The notes under the pieces are model-generated. The model saw only the letters and a program-made list of their open reading frames with translations. It was not told the origin of the DNA and ran no database searches. A program made the translations under genes and the position numbers. 64,000 nt of DNA, taken from a virus. The stretch is from the IMG/VR virus record IMGVR_UViG_3300018080_000009, positions 1 to 64,000 of that record, one strand, 5' to 3'. How positions within the stretch are numbered: position 1 is the first letter of the stretch; each line of letters opens with the position of its first letter. Below are positions 51,393-59,831 of the stretch, piece after piece.

Positions 51393-52106
51393 ATGCCTGA
51401 TTGGTGTAACACAGGAAAAGATGGAGAAGCAGCTTTAGAAGAGGCACAGAAGAAGGCCGCAGCAGCTAGAGAAGGTCTCTTGAGGAGACTATATCTACCA
51501 GCAGATGCGTCATGCTACATAACCATGTTGGATGATCTAGTATCACCGTATGATTATGAAATGCCTTTTACATTTTGGGAGCATCAGCTTTACCGAAATG
51601 GTAGTTGGAAGAATTGGTATACTTGTATTCAGGGAATGAAACATCCTGATACAGGTAAGTCGATGTCATGCCCATTGTGTGAGAGTGGTGACAAGCCTGC
51701 TTTTATGGCAGCTTACACGGTGATTGATCATTCCAAGTGGTCGGATAAGCAGGGCAATGAACATGAGCATGAGGTGAAGTTGTTTGTTGCCAAGTCTGCT
51801 GTACAGAAAATACTCCTTCGTAGAAAAGAGAAGTTTGGGGCTTGGAAGGGTTGGTATGGGGAAGTTATGAGATTAAGTTCAGATTCTCCCAATACTGGAG
51901 ATCAATTTGAGTGGGAAAAGCAATTGAAACCTGCTGATCTCAAGAAATTGACCGGGGGTAAGTTCAAAGACTTTCCAGAACCTCCAAATTACATCGATGT
52001 TTTTGCTCCGAAGACTTTCGAAGAACTACAGAAGGTAGTCAGTGGTCAGCCAGAAGAAGATTTTGGTGATGGTGGAGAGGCTGACGACGATACGATTCGA
52101 TACTAA
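51393..52106 (+). CDS. Single-stranded DNA-binding protein, gp32-like
   Basis: 237 codons, CAGGAGGAAAC before ATG. Zinc ligands are Cys78, His84, Cys93 and Cys96, similar to the His-Cys zinc site of T4 gp32-type proteins. The middle is an OB-fold-like region rich in aromatic and basic residues. The C-terminus EEDFGDGGEADDD is the acidic tail through which such proteins contact replication partners. Just before the DNA polymerase. Confidence 0.8.
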   Translation: MPDWCNTGKDGEAALEEAQKKAAAAREGLLRRLYLPADASCYITMLDDLVSPYDYEMPFTFWEHQLYRNGSWKNWYTCIQGMKHPDTGKSMSCPLCESGDKPAFMAAYTVIDHSKWSDKQGNEHEHEVKLFVAKSAVQKILLRRKEKFGAWKGWYGEVMRLSSDSPNTGDQFEWEKQLKPADLKKLTGGKFKDFPEPPNYIDVFAPKTFEELQKVVSGQPEEDFGDGGEADDDTIRY

Positions 52107-52119
52107 GTAAGGAGAAATA

Positions 52120-53967
52120 GTGTCCGATTTTGTACTCAAGAAGGAAGAGTTGCGTCCTTTGATTGAGAGAGTAGTCAATTCACAAGAATTGGGACTTGAT
52201 TATGAAACGACTTCTGTTCATCCGAGTGAAGAAGCTCCGAAGCATCATGACAAATTGATGGCCACGGGGTTTGGTGTAGCTTTTTCTGATGGGTACAGAA
52301 AATATGTTCCGATGATGCATGTTGATAGTGAGTGTTTCACTAGGGAGGAAGTAGATTCACTGTTGAGAGCAATTCTGATGGATAAAGATAAGCAAGTTTG
52401 GGCACATAATGCCAAATTTGAGCAGATGGTATCGAGATCCCTTGGATATGATTCAGAAGCAGCGTGGAGATGTTCCATGCTTCTGCAATTTGGTGTTGGG
52501 TGGAAGCTTCCTGGCAATGATGGATTGAAATTGAAGTCTGCTGTAAAGCATTATCTGAATCATGACATGAAATTGTTGAAGGATGTGATTCCTCTAGGTC
52601 TCAGGGCTCATGATATTCCAGCTAGAAATATTGCTGACTATTGTAGCGATGATGCTTTTCAGTGTTTGAGATTAGGCCATAAGGCTATGGAACGTGCAGA
52701 AGAATTGAATGTAGTAAAGCCATTTATTGATCTAGAGTGTGCGTTTACTCCAGTTCTTGTTCATATGTTGGAAGTCGGAATAGGTTTGGATCAGTCTATG
52801 TTGGATGAGATGCATATTAGACTGAAGACTAGAGTAGATGAGATTTCAGAACTGTTTCTTCAGTTGACTGGTGCTGAAGTTGGTTCGAACAAACAGGTTT
52901 CTAAGAGATTGTATGAGGAGTTGAAATGGTGGCCGAGTCATGGGTTCAAAAAGGGTAAAGGTGGTTGTTACAGTGTAGATGTAGGTCATAGGGAGAAAGT
53001 TAGAAAATGGTTAAGGCCAGGAGATGGTCTAGCAGCTATGGATCTCAAGGATGAGCATGCAGAGCTTTCTAAATTGGTTTCGACTTTTACTGGCAAATTG
53101 AATGGACATGCTCTGAAATATGATGATGGAAGAATAAGAACAGATATTCGTCAAGTTGGTGGTGACACAGGAAGAATGTCATCATCGAATCCGAATCTTC
53201 AGCAGATACCCAGTCATGGTTTAGGATTTGAAGTTCGTAGAGCATTTGTTTCAGAAGAAGGGTGGACGATAATAGATGCTGATTATTCTCAGATGGAATT
53301 GGTGTTGATGGGGCATCTCTCTAGGGATGAGAATTTACTCAAGGCATATCGTGAAGGGTTAGATCTTCACCAGATGACAGCAGATGCTTGTGGAGTAGCC
53401 AGACCAGCAGGAAAAGTCATAAATCTTGGTTTGATTTATGAGATGGGTCCACGGACTTTAGCCCAGAATTTGAAAGTATCTTCTTTTGAGGGGAAGAGAA
53501 TATGGACTGCGTGGCATGCAAAATATCCAAGGGTAAGGCAGTACTGTAATAGGATGCACGCATATGCCAGGAAGCATGGCTTTGTTAGGACTATTACAGG
53601 AAGGATACGGATGATTCCGCAAATTGATTCTAATGTTCCAGCAATACGAGCATATGGTGAGAGACAAGCTAGCAATAGTCCAGACCAAGGTTCAGGAGTA
53701 GACATTTTGAAATTGGCTATGAGAAATCTATATCGTGAATGGAAAGAACGAGGAGTTCTATTCGATTATTGGACTGGTGAAGGTAAGGTGAAGATACCGT
53801 TGTCAGTACATGATGAGATTCTTCTAGAAGCAAGAGATGATTTCAAAGAAGAAGCCAAAGCAGATCTCAAACGTCATATGGAGAATGTTGTTGAGTTAAG
53901 GGCTCCTTTAACAGCTGAAGTAGGAGAGGGTCCGAATTGGGCATTTGCGAAGGAGATAGCAGCCTAG
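52120..53967 (+). CDS. polA: DNA polymerase, family A, with 3'-5' exonuclease
   Basis: 615 codons with GTG start, GGAGAAATA upstream. N-terminal 3'-5' exonuclease: GLDYETTSVHP (Exo I), VWAHNAKFEQ (Exo II) and ADYCSDDAF (Exo III). Polymerase motifs: A is IIDADYSQMEL, B is RPAGKVINLGLIYEMG (O helix, residues 428-443), C is VHDEILLEA. There is no 5'-3' nuclease domain. In the O helix Leu436 stands where E. coli Pol I has Phe762, a variant known in phage polymerases. Copies the phage genome. Confidence 0.95.
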   Translation: MSDFVLKKEELRPLIERVVNSQELGLDYETTSVHPSEEAPKHHDKLMATGFGVAFSDGYRKYVPMMHVDSECFTREEVDSLLRAILMDKDKQVWAHNAKFEQMVSRSLGYDSEAAWRCSMLLQFGVGWKLPGNDGLKLKSAVKHYLNHDMKLLKDVIPLGLRAHDIPARNIADYCSDDAFQCLRLGHKAMERAEELNVVKPFIDLECAFTPVLVHMLEVGIGLDQSMLDEMHIRLKTRVDEISELFLQLTGAEVGSNKQVSKRLYEELKWWPSHGFKKGKGGCYSVDVGHREKVRKWLRPGDGLAAMDLKDEHAELSKLVSTFTGKLNGHALKYDDGRIRTDIRQVGGDTGRMSSSNPNLQQIPSHGLGFEVRRAFVSEEGWTIIDADYSQMELVLMGHLSRDENLLKAYREGLDLHQMTADACGVARPAGKVINLGLIYEMGPRTLAQNLKVSSFEGKRIWTAWHAKYPRVRQYCNRMHAYARKHGFVRTITGRIRMIPQIDSNVPAIRAYGERQASNSPDQGSGVDILKLAMRNLYREWKERGVLFDYWTGEGKVKIPLSVHDEILLEARDDFKEEAKADLKRHMENVVELRAPLTAEVGEGPNWAFAKEIAA

Positions 53968-53976
53968 GAGGTTTTG

Positions 53977-54180
53977 ATGGCCAAATGTAAGACATGTAAA
54001 GCACCAATAATTTGGGCAGTAACTGATAAAGGTAAGTCTATTCCTTTGGATATGAAGGGTGAGAAGAGATATGTATTGGTTCCAGCACAAGGTGATAGAG
54101 ATCCAGTAGTTGAATTGAGAACTACGTATGCAAGCCATTTTGTTACGTGTCCTGATGCCAAAGAACACAGGAAGAAATAA
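53977..54180 (+). CDS. Small zinc-binding protein
   Basis: 67 codons from ATG 53977, preceded by AGGAGG. CKTCKAPIIWAVTDKGKSIP is a pattern common to small phage proteins with a C..C zinc site; later HFVTCPDAKEH may supply more ligands. Role unknown; TAATG overlap with the next small gene. Confidence 0.6.
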   Translation: MAKCKTCKAPIIWAVTDKGKSIPLDMKGEKRYVLVPAQGDRDPVVELRTTYASHFVTCPDAKEHRKK

Positions 54181-54359
54181 TGAAGACTTGGTACAAAACA
54201 GGTAAGGAAGCTGAGGAGGAGTTATGGTCTCTTATAGCCAAAAGATTGAAGCGACAGCAGGAGTATTGGAATATGCTGGAAGATTCTGCCTATAGTTGTC
54301 CACCGCAAGGCTACGATGATTTAGATATTGATGATGATTATTGGTATGGGAGTTTATAG
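54180..54359 (+). CDS. Hypothetical small acidic protein
   Basis: 59 codons, ATG overlapping the stop before (TAATG), stop directly before the ATG of the next gene. Helical N-terminal half (KEAEEELWSLIAKRLKRQQE), acidic Tyr/Asp-rich C-terminal part (DLDIDDDYWYG). It fills the space fully, which supports that it is real. Function unknown. Confidence 0.55.
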   Translation: MKTWYKTGKEAEEELWSLIAKRLKRQQEYWNMLEDSAYSCPPQGYDDLDIDDDYWYGSL

Positions 54360-55691
54360 ATGGTTTGGACTCTAGATAGTACGTTGAATGTACCAGAATC
54401 TTTTATGACTCCCGATCTGTTGGAGAAGTTTCAAATAGGTAGGGGAAAAGACAAGGTACTTTTGTACGATCACGATGAAGAAAGGGAAGAATATAGACTT
54501 GCAAGAGCAAGGGGACTGAGTGTTTTAGGGCATTTTGGATATGAAAATAGGAGTACTTTGGGAAGGGATATTCAGTCGAGCTCTAGCTTCAGTCCAAGAA
54601 CTGGCCAAGAAGATTCTGTTAATGGGATATTGAGGAGTGTCCATGAATATGGAGGAGGAATCTTAGTTGCTCCTTGTGGTCAGGGTAAGACAGTAATTCT
54701 TGCCGAGACGATACTTCGTATAGGCAAAGCAGCTTGTATCCTAGTCCATAAGAATTTCTTAGCACAGCAATGGGAAGAAGCTTTCAAGATGCTTGATTCA
54801 GGGGTGCGTGTAGGAAGATTACAAGGGGATAGATGTGATACTGGTGAGACGCATGATGTAGTAGTAGCTATGGTACAGAGTTTGACATCTTCCGCACGAG
54901 AATATCCTGACGAGCATTTCAAGTCATTTGGTGTACTGGGATTAGATGAGGTGCACAGATATGGAGCAGATGTATGGAAAACAGCTATAGTTAAGTATCC
55001 CTCTAAATTGAGAATAGGTCTGACAGCTACTCCACGTAGGTCAGATGGGATGTGGGATATGATGGAAGCCCATATTGGTCCAATACTTCACACGATGCAG
55101 GGGGAGAAGATGTCTCTCAAGATCTATATGGTGTCTACAGACGCTTGGGTAGATCCGAAGAAGTACAATCATAAATGGCTTGATGATCATGGTAAGAGAG
55201 CTAAGTTGATAACTGCTCTGTCTGAGTTACGTGGAAGGAATAAAGTTCTTATAAGAAATATTCGTAGAGCTTGGGATGCTGCTAGAAAGATCTTGGTGAT
55301 TTCTGAAAGAAGAAAACACTTAGATACTTTATGCAAAGGACTATTGGATACAGGAGTACCCGAATCAGATATAGGGTTTTATGTAGGTGGTATGAAACAA
55401 AAAGCTTTAGATGATGCTGCAATGAAAGATGTCATATTCAGTACTTACCAGATGGTGAAGGAAGGTCTTGACATTCCAGCTTTAGATACTCTGATGATGG
55501 CTACGCCTCAGTACTCGATACAGCAATCTATTGGAAGACTTCTTAGAAAATACGAAGGCAAGTCTGATCTAGTTGTTTTAGATTTAGTAGACAAAGAAAT
55601 TGGTATGTTTCTAGGCATGTCGAAGGGAAGAAGGAAACAATACAGAAGTTTGGGATATGATGTGGCCATAAATGACAACATAAAGAAATAG
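54360..55691 (+). CDS. SF2 DNA helicase, UvsW/XPB-like
   Basis: 443 codons. Walker A PCGQGKT (105-111), DEVH box (196-199), motif III LTATPRRSDG, and motifs V-VI STYQMVKEGLDIP and QSIGRLLRKYEG. This is the helicase build of the UvsW / RAD25-like group with a short N-terminal region. Such helicases resolve branched DNA and control origin and recombination intermediates. Located close to RecA and resolvase-like genes. Confidence 0.88.
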   Translation: MVWTLDSTLNVPESFMTPDLLEKFQIGRGKDKVLLYDHDEEREEYRLARARGLSVLGHFGYENRSTLGRDIQSSSSFSPRTGQEDSVNGILRSVHEYGGGILVAPCGQGKTVILAETILRIGKAACILVHKNFLAQQWEEAFKMLDSGVRVGRLQGDRCDTGETHDVVVAMVQSLTSSAREYPDEHFKSFGVLGLDEVHRYGADVWKTAIVKYPSKLRIGLTATPRRSDGMWDMMEAHIGPILHTMQGEKMSLKIYMVSTDAWVDPKKYNHKWLDDHGKRAKLITALSELRGRNKVLIRNIRRAWDAARKILVISERRKHLDTLCKGLLDTGVPESDIGFYVGGMKQKALDDAAMKDVIFSTYQMVKEGLDIPALDTLMMATPQYSIQQSIGRLLRKYEGKSDLVVLDLVDKEIGMFLGMSKGRRKQYRSLGYDVAINDNIKK

Positions 55692-55700
55692 GAGAAAGAC

Positions 55701-56330
55701 ATGTCAGAAAAATCAATGGTGTTGATGAGTGCCGAGAATCTAGTTGATTCGGATTTGATACTAAGGACTCCACCGGAAGAAATGTTGGAGTCTGATGTGA
55801 TTGCGGTATGGAGTTTTTTAGACCTGGTTGAGAAGGAGATGGTCAAGAAGAGGAAGGTAAAGCTTCGTGATCATCTGATGAAATTGGCAGAAGAGAAGGG
55901 TACTGTAAACAAGAATGGATCTTTTGTCTGGAAATCAAAGGATTCAGATGCCAAGGTTACGAAGCAGCGTAGAGAAGCCAAGCCTTCTTTAGATGCAGAC
56001 AAATTTGTAGAGAGATTCGAAGATATACCAGGGGTTTGTGGGAAGGCTTTGCGTCGCCAAGTATTCCTTACGGAGAGGGATTACCGCCTTTTGATAGATT
56101 TGTTTAATACTTTGATTTCTGAAGATCCCGAGGATGTCTTTGTTTCAAGTCTGTTGGAGAAAGTCAAAGATGCTTCGATTACTGTAGATGAAGATGTAGT
56201 CGAGGGAATGGTGAAACTCGGTATGATTGATCTAGAAGATCTTAGGGAGATAAGTACTCCAGGGAAAGTGTCATGGGCTTTGACTGTTAAGAAGCCTTCA
56301 GAAATCGAGGAATTAAAGAAGAGGATGTAG
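55701..56330 (+). CDS. Hypothetical protein of the recombination block
   Basis: 209 codons, AGGAGAAAGAC before ATG. Three parts: helical N-terminus (ESDVIAVWSFLDLVEKEMVK), basic middle with KSKDSDAKVTKQRREAKPSL, and helical C-terminus. No known motif. Next to helicase and MerR-like gene; a DNA-associated role is possible only. Confidence 0.55.
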   Translation: MSEKSMVLMSAENLVDSDLILRTPPEEMLESDVIAVWSFLDLVEKEMVKKRKVKLRDHLMKLAEEKGTVNKNGSFVWKSKDSDAKVTKQRREAKPSLDADKFVERFEDIPGVCGKALRRQVFLTERDYRLLIDLFNTLISEDPEDVFVSSLLEKVKDASITVDEDVVEGMVKLGMIDLEDLREISTPGKVSWALTVKKPSEIEELKKRM

Positions 56331-56918
56331 ATGGCAAGGCCAAAGTTACCAGAAGATGAGAAAGCCGTAAGAGATCCGATCAAGCAGTCAGAATATAATC
56401 GGCAATACTACGAGAGAAACAAAGAGAGGATCCAGGCTAGGAAGAAGAAGCGGTACCATAATGATGCTGGTGTTAAGGAAGCCTATATCACTCGTGCAGT
56501 CGAGAGAAAACGACGACTGTCTAAGGAAAAGGCTGCTCTAAAGAGAATGGGTAAGCTTCCTTTGAAACGGGAGTGGGCAGAATACAACGTCCAGCACAAT
56601 GGGAGATGGTTTGTAGTTGAGATGACTACGGCTGGAATACTTGCCAGAATGTTTAGTAGATCTATTCAGACTCTACGTATTTGGGAGAGTCGATGCATAC
56701 TTCCGAAATGCGTATGGAGGTCTCCAGCAAGTGATCGATTGTATACTCGTCTTCAGGTAGAAGGTTTGATGAAGATCTACAAGGATCAGATCAGGAAATA
56801 CGGCAAGCATATAGTAAATACCCGTATTGGAAGTACGGAATTCTCGTCCAGAGCCCATGAATTATGGGTCCAATATCCATTGGGGTTTGATCTATCGAAG
56901 GTCAGGAAAGAGGTTTAG
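56331..56918 (+). CDS. DNA-binding protein with MerR-like helix-turn-helix
   Basis: 195 codons. N-terminal 75 residues are very basic and helical (QYYERNKERIQARKKKR). Residues 100-150 fit a MerR/excisionase-like winged helix: MTTAGILARMFSRSIQTLRI, WESRCILPKC, then YTRLQVEGLMKIYK. It could be a transcription regulator of phage genes or an origin/recombination factor. The preceding gene stop touches its start. Confidence 0.65.
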   Translation: MARPKLPEDEKAVRDPIKQSEYNRQYYERNKERIQARKKKRYHNDAGVKEAYITRAVERKRRLSKEKAALKRMGKLPLKREWAEYNVQHNGRWFVVEMTTAGILARMFSRSIQTLRIWESRCILPKCVWRSPASDRLYTRLQVEGLMKIYKDQIRKYGKHIVNTRIGSTEFSSRAHELWVQYPLGFDLSKVRKEV

Positions 56919-56922
56919 GGAC

Positions 56923-57234
56923 ATGGTAGAGAAAAAGAAAAAGGCTAAGATTTCAGGTCAAGGCAAGCTTTGGGTATCGAGGAGGTATCCCGATAAGTCT
57001 GAGGATAGTGAAGAATACAAGCTTGGAGTTCGTGAGTTTGAAGTAGAGCCTGCTTATGTGAAAGCAGGATATGCTTTGACTTTGAATCTTGGGAACTACG
57101 AGAGTGCCAAATGTGAAGCTGGGGTTACGCTTCCCTGTTATGTTGAGGAGATCAAGGAAGCGTTTGATGAAGCATGGAGAATTGCTGAAGAGGAGATTCA
57201 GGAGCAAGTAGCCAAGGTACGTAAAGGAAAGTAG
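56923..57234 (+). CDS. Conserved-looking phage protein of unknown function
   Basis: 103 codons from ATG 56923 (4 bases after the previous stop); a longer frame from 56827 overlaps it by 92 bases and is rejected. The part YALTLNLGNYESAKCEAGVT and LPCYVEEIKEAFDEAWRIAE reads like a small conserved fold often near phage RecA genes. No function can be given. Confidence 0.6.
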   Translation: MVEKKKKAKISGQGKLWVSRRYPDKSEDSEEYKLGVREFEVEPAYVKAGYALTLNLGNYESAKCEAGVTLPCYVEEIKEAFDEAWRIAEEEIQEQVAKVRKGK

Positions 57235-57235
57235 T

Positions 57236-57427
57236 TTGCCAAAAAGAAGCAAGAGAAAGAAGGTTTGGTATCCAGAAAATCTGTTTCATGAGGTTATGGA
57301 ATATGATGAGCCTGAGTTCGAACGAGCTGTGTACAGGTACAATGAGAAATTTAATTCAAATTTTTTACCTGAAGAAGTAGCCAGGGCTCTTAAGAGATGG
57401 AAGAAAGTGCAGGGTAAGAATGAGTAA
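57236..57427 (+). CDS. Hypothetical small basic protein
   Basis: 63 codons with TTG start one base after the previous stop. Basic N-terminus, acidic middle, and a helix (LPEEVARALKRWKKVQG). 8-base overlap with recA. Function unknown. Confidence 0.5.
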   Translation: MPKRSKRKKVWYPENLFHEVMEYDEPEFERAVYRYNEKFNSNFLPEEVARALKRWKKVQGKNE

Positions 57428-58565
57428 AATCGACAAGATCCTTGCTGATGTTAATAAGATGTTTGGTAAGGGTACGATGCTCCGTGCAGCCGAGGCAGAT
57501 AGTTTAGTTGTAGACAGAATTCCTACGGGTATTTTTGATTTGGATATGAAGATTGGTGGTGGGATACCTCGTGGACGTATTACCATGTTTAAGGGTGAAT
57601 ACAGTACAGGTAAGTCTTCAGTAGCTCAGAAGGTAGTAGTCAATGCTCAGAATACATGCAGATTTTGTGGCGAAATGTTTGAATGGGTAGACTTGTTGGG
57701 TGAGGTACACGAGAAGAAATGTTCCTGTGGAAAGAGGGAGCCCATGAGGGTAGGTTGGTTTGATGTAGAGCATTGTTATGATCCAGTTTGGGCTTCCAAG
57801 TGGGGGGTTAGAGTAGAGGATCTGATTCTATCTCAGCCAGAATCTGCTGAGATGGCTGTTGATATATTTGAGAGGTGTTTAGATTCTCAGGAATTCGATT
57901 TGTTGGTTTTGGATTCAGTAGCAGCATTGACCCCGATTTTAGAAATTGAATCCTCCGCTATGGATGCGAATGTTGGAGTCATGGCTAGATTGATGAATAG
58001 AGCTTTACGTAGTTGGACTTCCCGCATGAATGCTCAAGGACTTTTGTCCAAAATTAAGACAACGATAATTCTTATCAATCAGATGCGTGTAGGTATTGGT
58101 CCGTATTCTGGAGTAACTTCACCAGGGGGAAAGGGTTTAGATTTTTTTGAGTCTTTAGAAATTCGGTTCAAGAAGAAAAAGGTGTTGCTGTCTAAAGATA
58201 AGCCCATAGGTAATTTGGTTGAGTTTACTATTAAGAAGAACAAGACAGCCCCGCCATCGTCTGGTGGAATGTTCAATATGTATCTTGTTCCGGTTCCAGG
58301 CAAATACAGTATTGGGGATACAGACTTAGATACTCAGGTTTTGAGAGCCGCCATTGCTTGGGGAGCAATCCGTAGGGGAGGAGCGTGGTATTATTTTCCA
58401 GATGATACGAAAGCACAGGGTGAAGAGAAGGCTTCAGAGATATTGAGGAATAATCCCAAGATGTTTGAAGAGCTAAAGAAGATGGTTATTGCTAGAGAGC
58501 TTGCTTGGCAAGATACAGGGGAGGGTCTAGATACAGAAGAATCTGATGAAGAGGAAAGTGAATAA
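57420..58565 (+). CDS. recA: RecA/UvsX-type recombinase with a Cys4 insertion
   Basis: 381 codons. Walker A GEYSTGKS (59-66), catalytic DVE (115-117), Walker B LLVLDSVAAL, then LINQMRV and TSPGGKGLDFF loops match RecA. Right after the Walker A helix it has an extra stretch with Cys80, Cys83, Cys101 and Cys103 (CRFC and CSC), probably a zinc site, not present in E. coli RecA. The C-terminus is acidic. Catalyses strand exchange in recombination-dependent replication and repair. Confidence 0.9.
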   Translation: MSKIDKILADVNKMFGKGTMLRAAEADSLVVDRIPTGIFDLDMKIGGGIPRGRITMFKGEYSTGKSSVAQKVVVNAQNTCRFCGEMFEWVDLLGEVHEKKCSCGKREPMRVGWFDVEHCYDPVWASKWGVRVEDLILSQPESAEMAVDIFERCLDSQEFDLLVLDSVAALTPILEIESSAMDANVGVMARLMNRALRSWTSRMNAQGLLSKIKTTIILINQMRVGIGPYSGVTSPGGKGLDFFESLEIRFKKKKVLLSKDKPIGNLVEFTIKKNKTAPPSSGGMFNMYLVPVPGKYSIGDTDLDTQVLRAAIAWGAIRRGGAWYYFPDDTKAQGEEKASEILRNNPKMFEELKKMVIARELAWQDTGEGLDTEESDEEESE

Positions 58566-58945
58566 TGTCTAACTGGAAGCCGAAGATGTGGGATAAGGAG
58601 GAAGATTCCGTATCGATGAAGTCCAGAAAGAACGAAAAGAGATTGTCTAAAGAGGTAGGATTTCAGCTTACCAAAGGGTCTGGAAATCAGCCCTGGGTGT
58701 CAGATAAGGGGGATGGTAAATCAGATGATTTTGTATTTGAACTTAAGGAAACGAAGCATAAGAAGATCTCAGTCAATTCGAGAGTGATTGAGAAAATTTG
58801 TAAAGAAGCTGCTGCAGTAGGCAAGTCTCCTGTTTTGATACTCTCAGCTTATGGGTTGCCCGAGTATTTACCCAATGAATGGGCAGTGATGCCTGTTGAA
58901 GTATTTACAGAATTGTTTGAAGTATGGAAGAAGTGTAGATCATGA
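58565..58945 (+). CDS. PD-(D/E)XK nuclease, resolvase-like
   Basis: 126 codons, TAATG overlap with recA. The core KSDDFVFELKETKHKKISVN contains Asp and ELK, i.e. a D...ExK active site, followed by a helix and strand (GKSPVLILSAYG). This and the place beside recA suggest a Holliday-junction or branch nuclease. Exact family uncertain. Confidence 0.65.
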   Translation: MSNWKPKMWDKEEDSVSMKSRKNEKRLSKEVGFQLTKGSGNQPWVSDKGDGKSDDFVFELKETKHKKISVNSRVIEKICKEAAAVGKSPVLILSAYGLPEYLPNEWAVMPVEVFTELFEVWKKCRS

Positions 58946-59118
58946 TAGTGGATTTCATTTTAGATCTTCCGTATTGGACAGCTAGACTATTCATCCCGGA
59001 GTGTATTTGGGAAGATTGGTTGTGCGACTGTGAATTGAAAAAGGCTTCTTGGATTGTGAGATATTTCATTAAGCATAGATGGCCGTTGAGTTGTAGATGG
59101 GATGAGTACGATGCATGA
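58942..59118 (+). CDS. Hypothetical small Trp/Cys-rich protein
   Basis: 58 codons, ATGA overlap with the nuclease gene. Rich in Trp (about 7) and Cys (4), with motifs such as CIWEDWLCDCELKKASW. It may bind metal or nucleic acid. Ends overlapping the next gene. Function unknown. Confidence 0.5.
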   Translation: MIVDFILDLPYWTARLFIPECIWEDWLCDCELKKASWIVRYFIKHRWPLSCRWDEYDA

Positions 59119-59482
59119 TTCTGAGACAGCTGTCCTGATGGAGTCTTTTGATAAGCATATAGCTGAAAAGAAATTAGGTATTAAGAAAAGTGTTGGTAAT
59201 GCCTTCATGAATATAGAAGCTTTGTGTTTTGATATAGTCAGTGAAATAAATGATCAGATTGAATCTGAATTGATTAAGAAATTTCCTACGGATTTAGAAC
59301 AGGCCGAGGCTAAGTTTGGTGGCATGTATATTGAAGTGCTCAGACCAGAATTTAAGGTAGAAGTTACAAAGATGATGGTATTTCAGGGTTTTAAGTATAG
59401 ATACCAGGATGAAGGCCATCCGAATATGTTTGTAGAAGACAACATTAGATTCAGGGAAGTCTATGGATACGAAAACTATTAG
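59102..59482 (+). CDS. Hypothetical protein
   Basis: 126 codons; ATG at 59102 or in frame at 59111, neither with a strong ribosome-binding site. Mixed alpha/beta (GNAFMNIEALCFDIVSEIND ... EVLRPEFKVEVTKMM). No motif recognised. 20-base overlap with the next gene. Confidence 0.55.
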   Translation: MSTMHDSETAVLMESFDKHIAEKKLGIKKSVGNAFMNIEALCFDIVSEINDQIESELIKKFPTDLEQAEAKFGGMYIEVLRPEFKVEVTKMMVFQGFKYRYQDEGHPNMFVEDNIRFREVYGYENY

Positions 59483-59801
59483 AAAATGGTCTACTGATAG
59501 GAAGTTGCTTCGTATAAAGGAGATCTCTGGAGCTTTTGATTCCTATGAAGAACGGAAGAAGAATGAAGTTCTTGATGAGCTTGTAATACTTCTGCTTGAG
59601 ATATTGGCTGCAGTAATAAAGGAGAAGAAGTGTAAATATACTCCTCTAGAATTATTTGAGGGAGTATTCAAGGATTTAGTTGGGGGTCCTATATATAAGA
59701 GGTTTTTGGAAACCAAGGAACTGGTAGGCAGATATAAGTCCAGTAATTCCTCAGATAGATCTCGTCTCCGGCCCAAGTTGGTAGCCAGAGGCATGATTTA
59801 G
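59463..59801 (+). CDS. Hypothetical helical protein
   Basis: 112 codons. Helical through most of its length with a Leu-rich core (EVLDELVILLLEILAAVIKE) and a basic C-terminus. The core has Glu residues that speak against a membrane helix. Function unknown; end of the replication run. Confidence 0.5.
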   Translation: MDTKTIRKWSTDRKLLRIKEISGAFDSYEERKKNEVLDELVILLLEILAAVIKEKKCKYTPLELFEGVFKDLVGGPIYKRFLETKELVGRYKSSNSSDRSRLRPKLVARGMI

Positions 59802-59831
59802 CTCTATTCTGAAATTATAAGGAGGTGTTCT

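Noticed and set aside
56827-56922. Longer N-terminus for the gene ending at 57234
   Set aside because: It would overlap the MerR-like gene by 92 bases; ATG 56923 fits the spacing of this genome.
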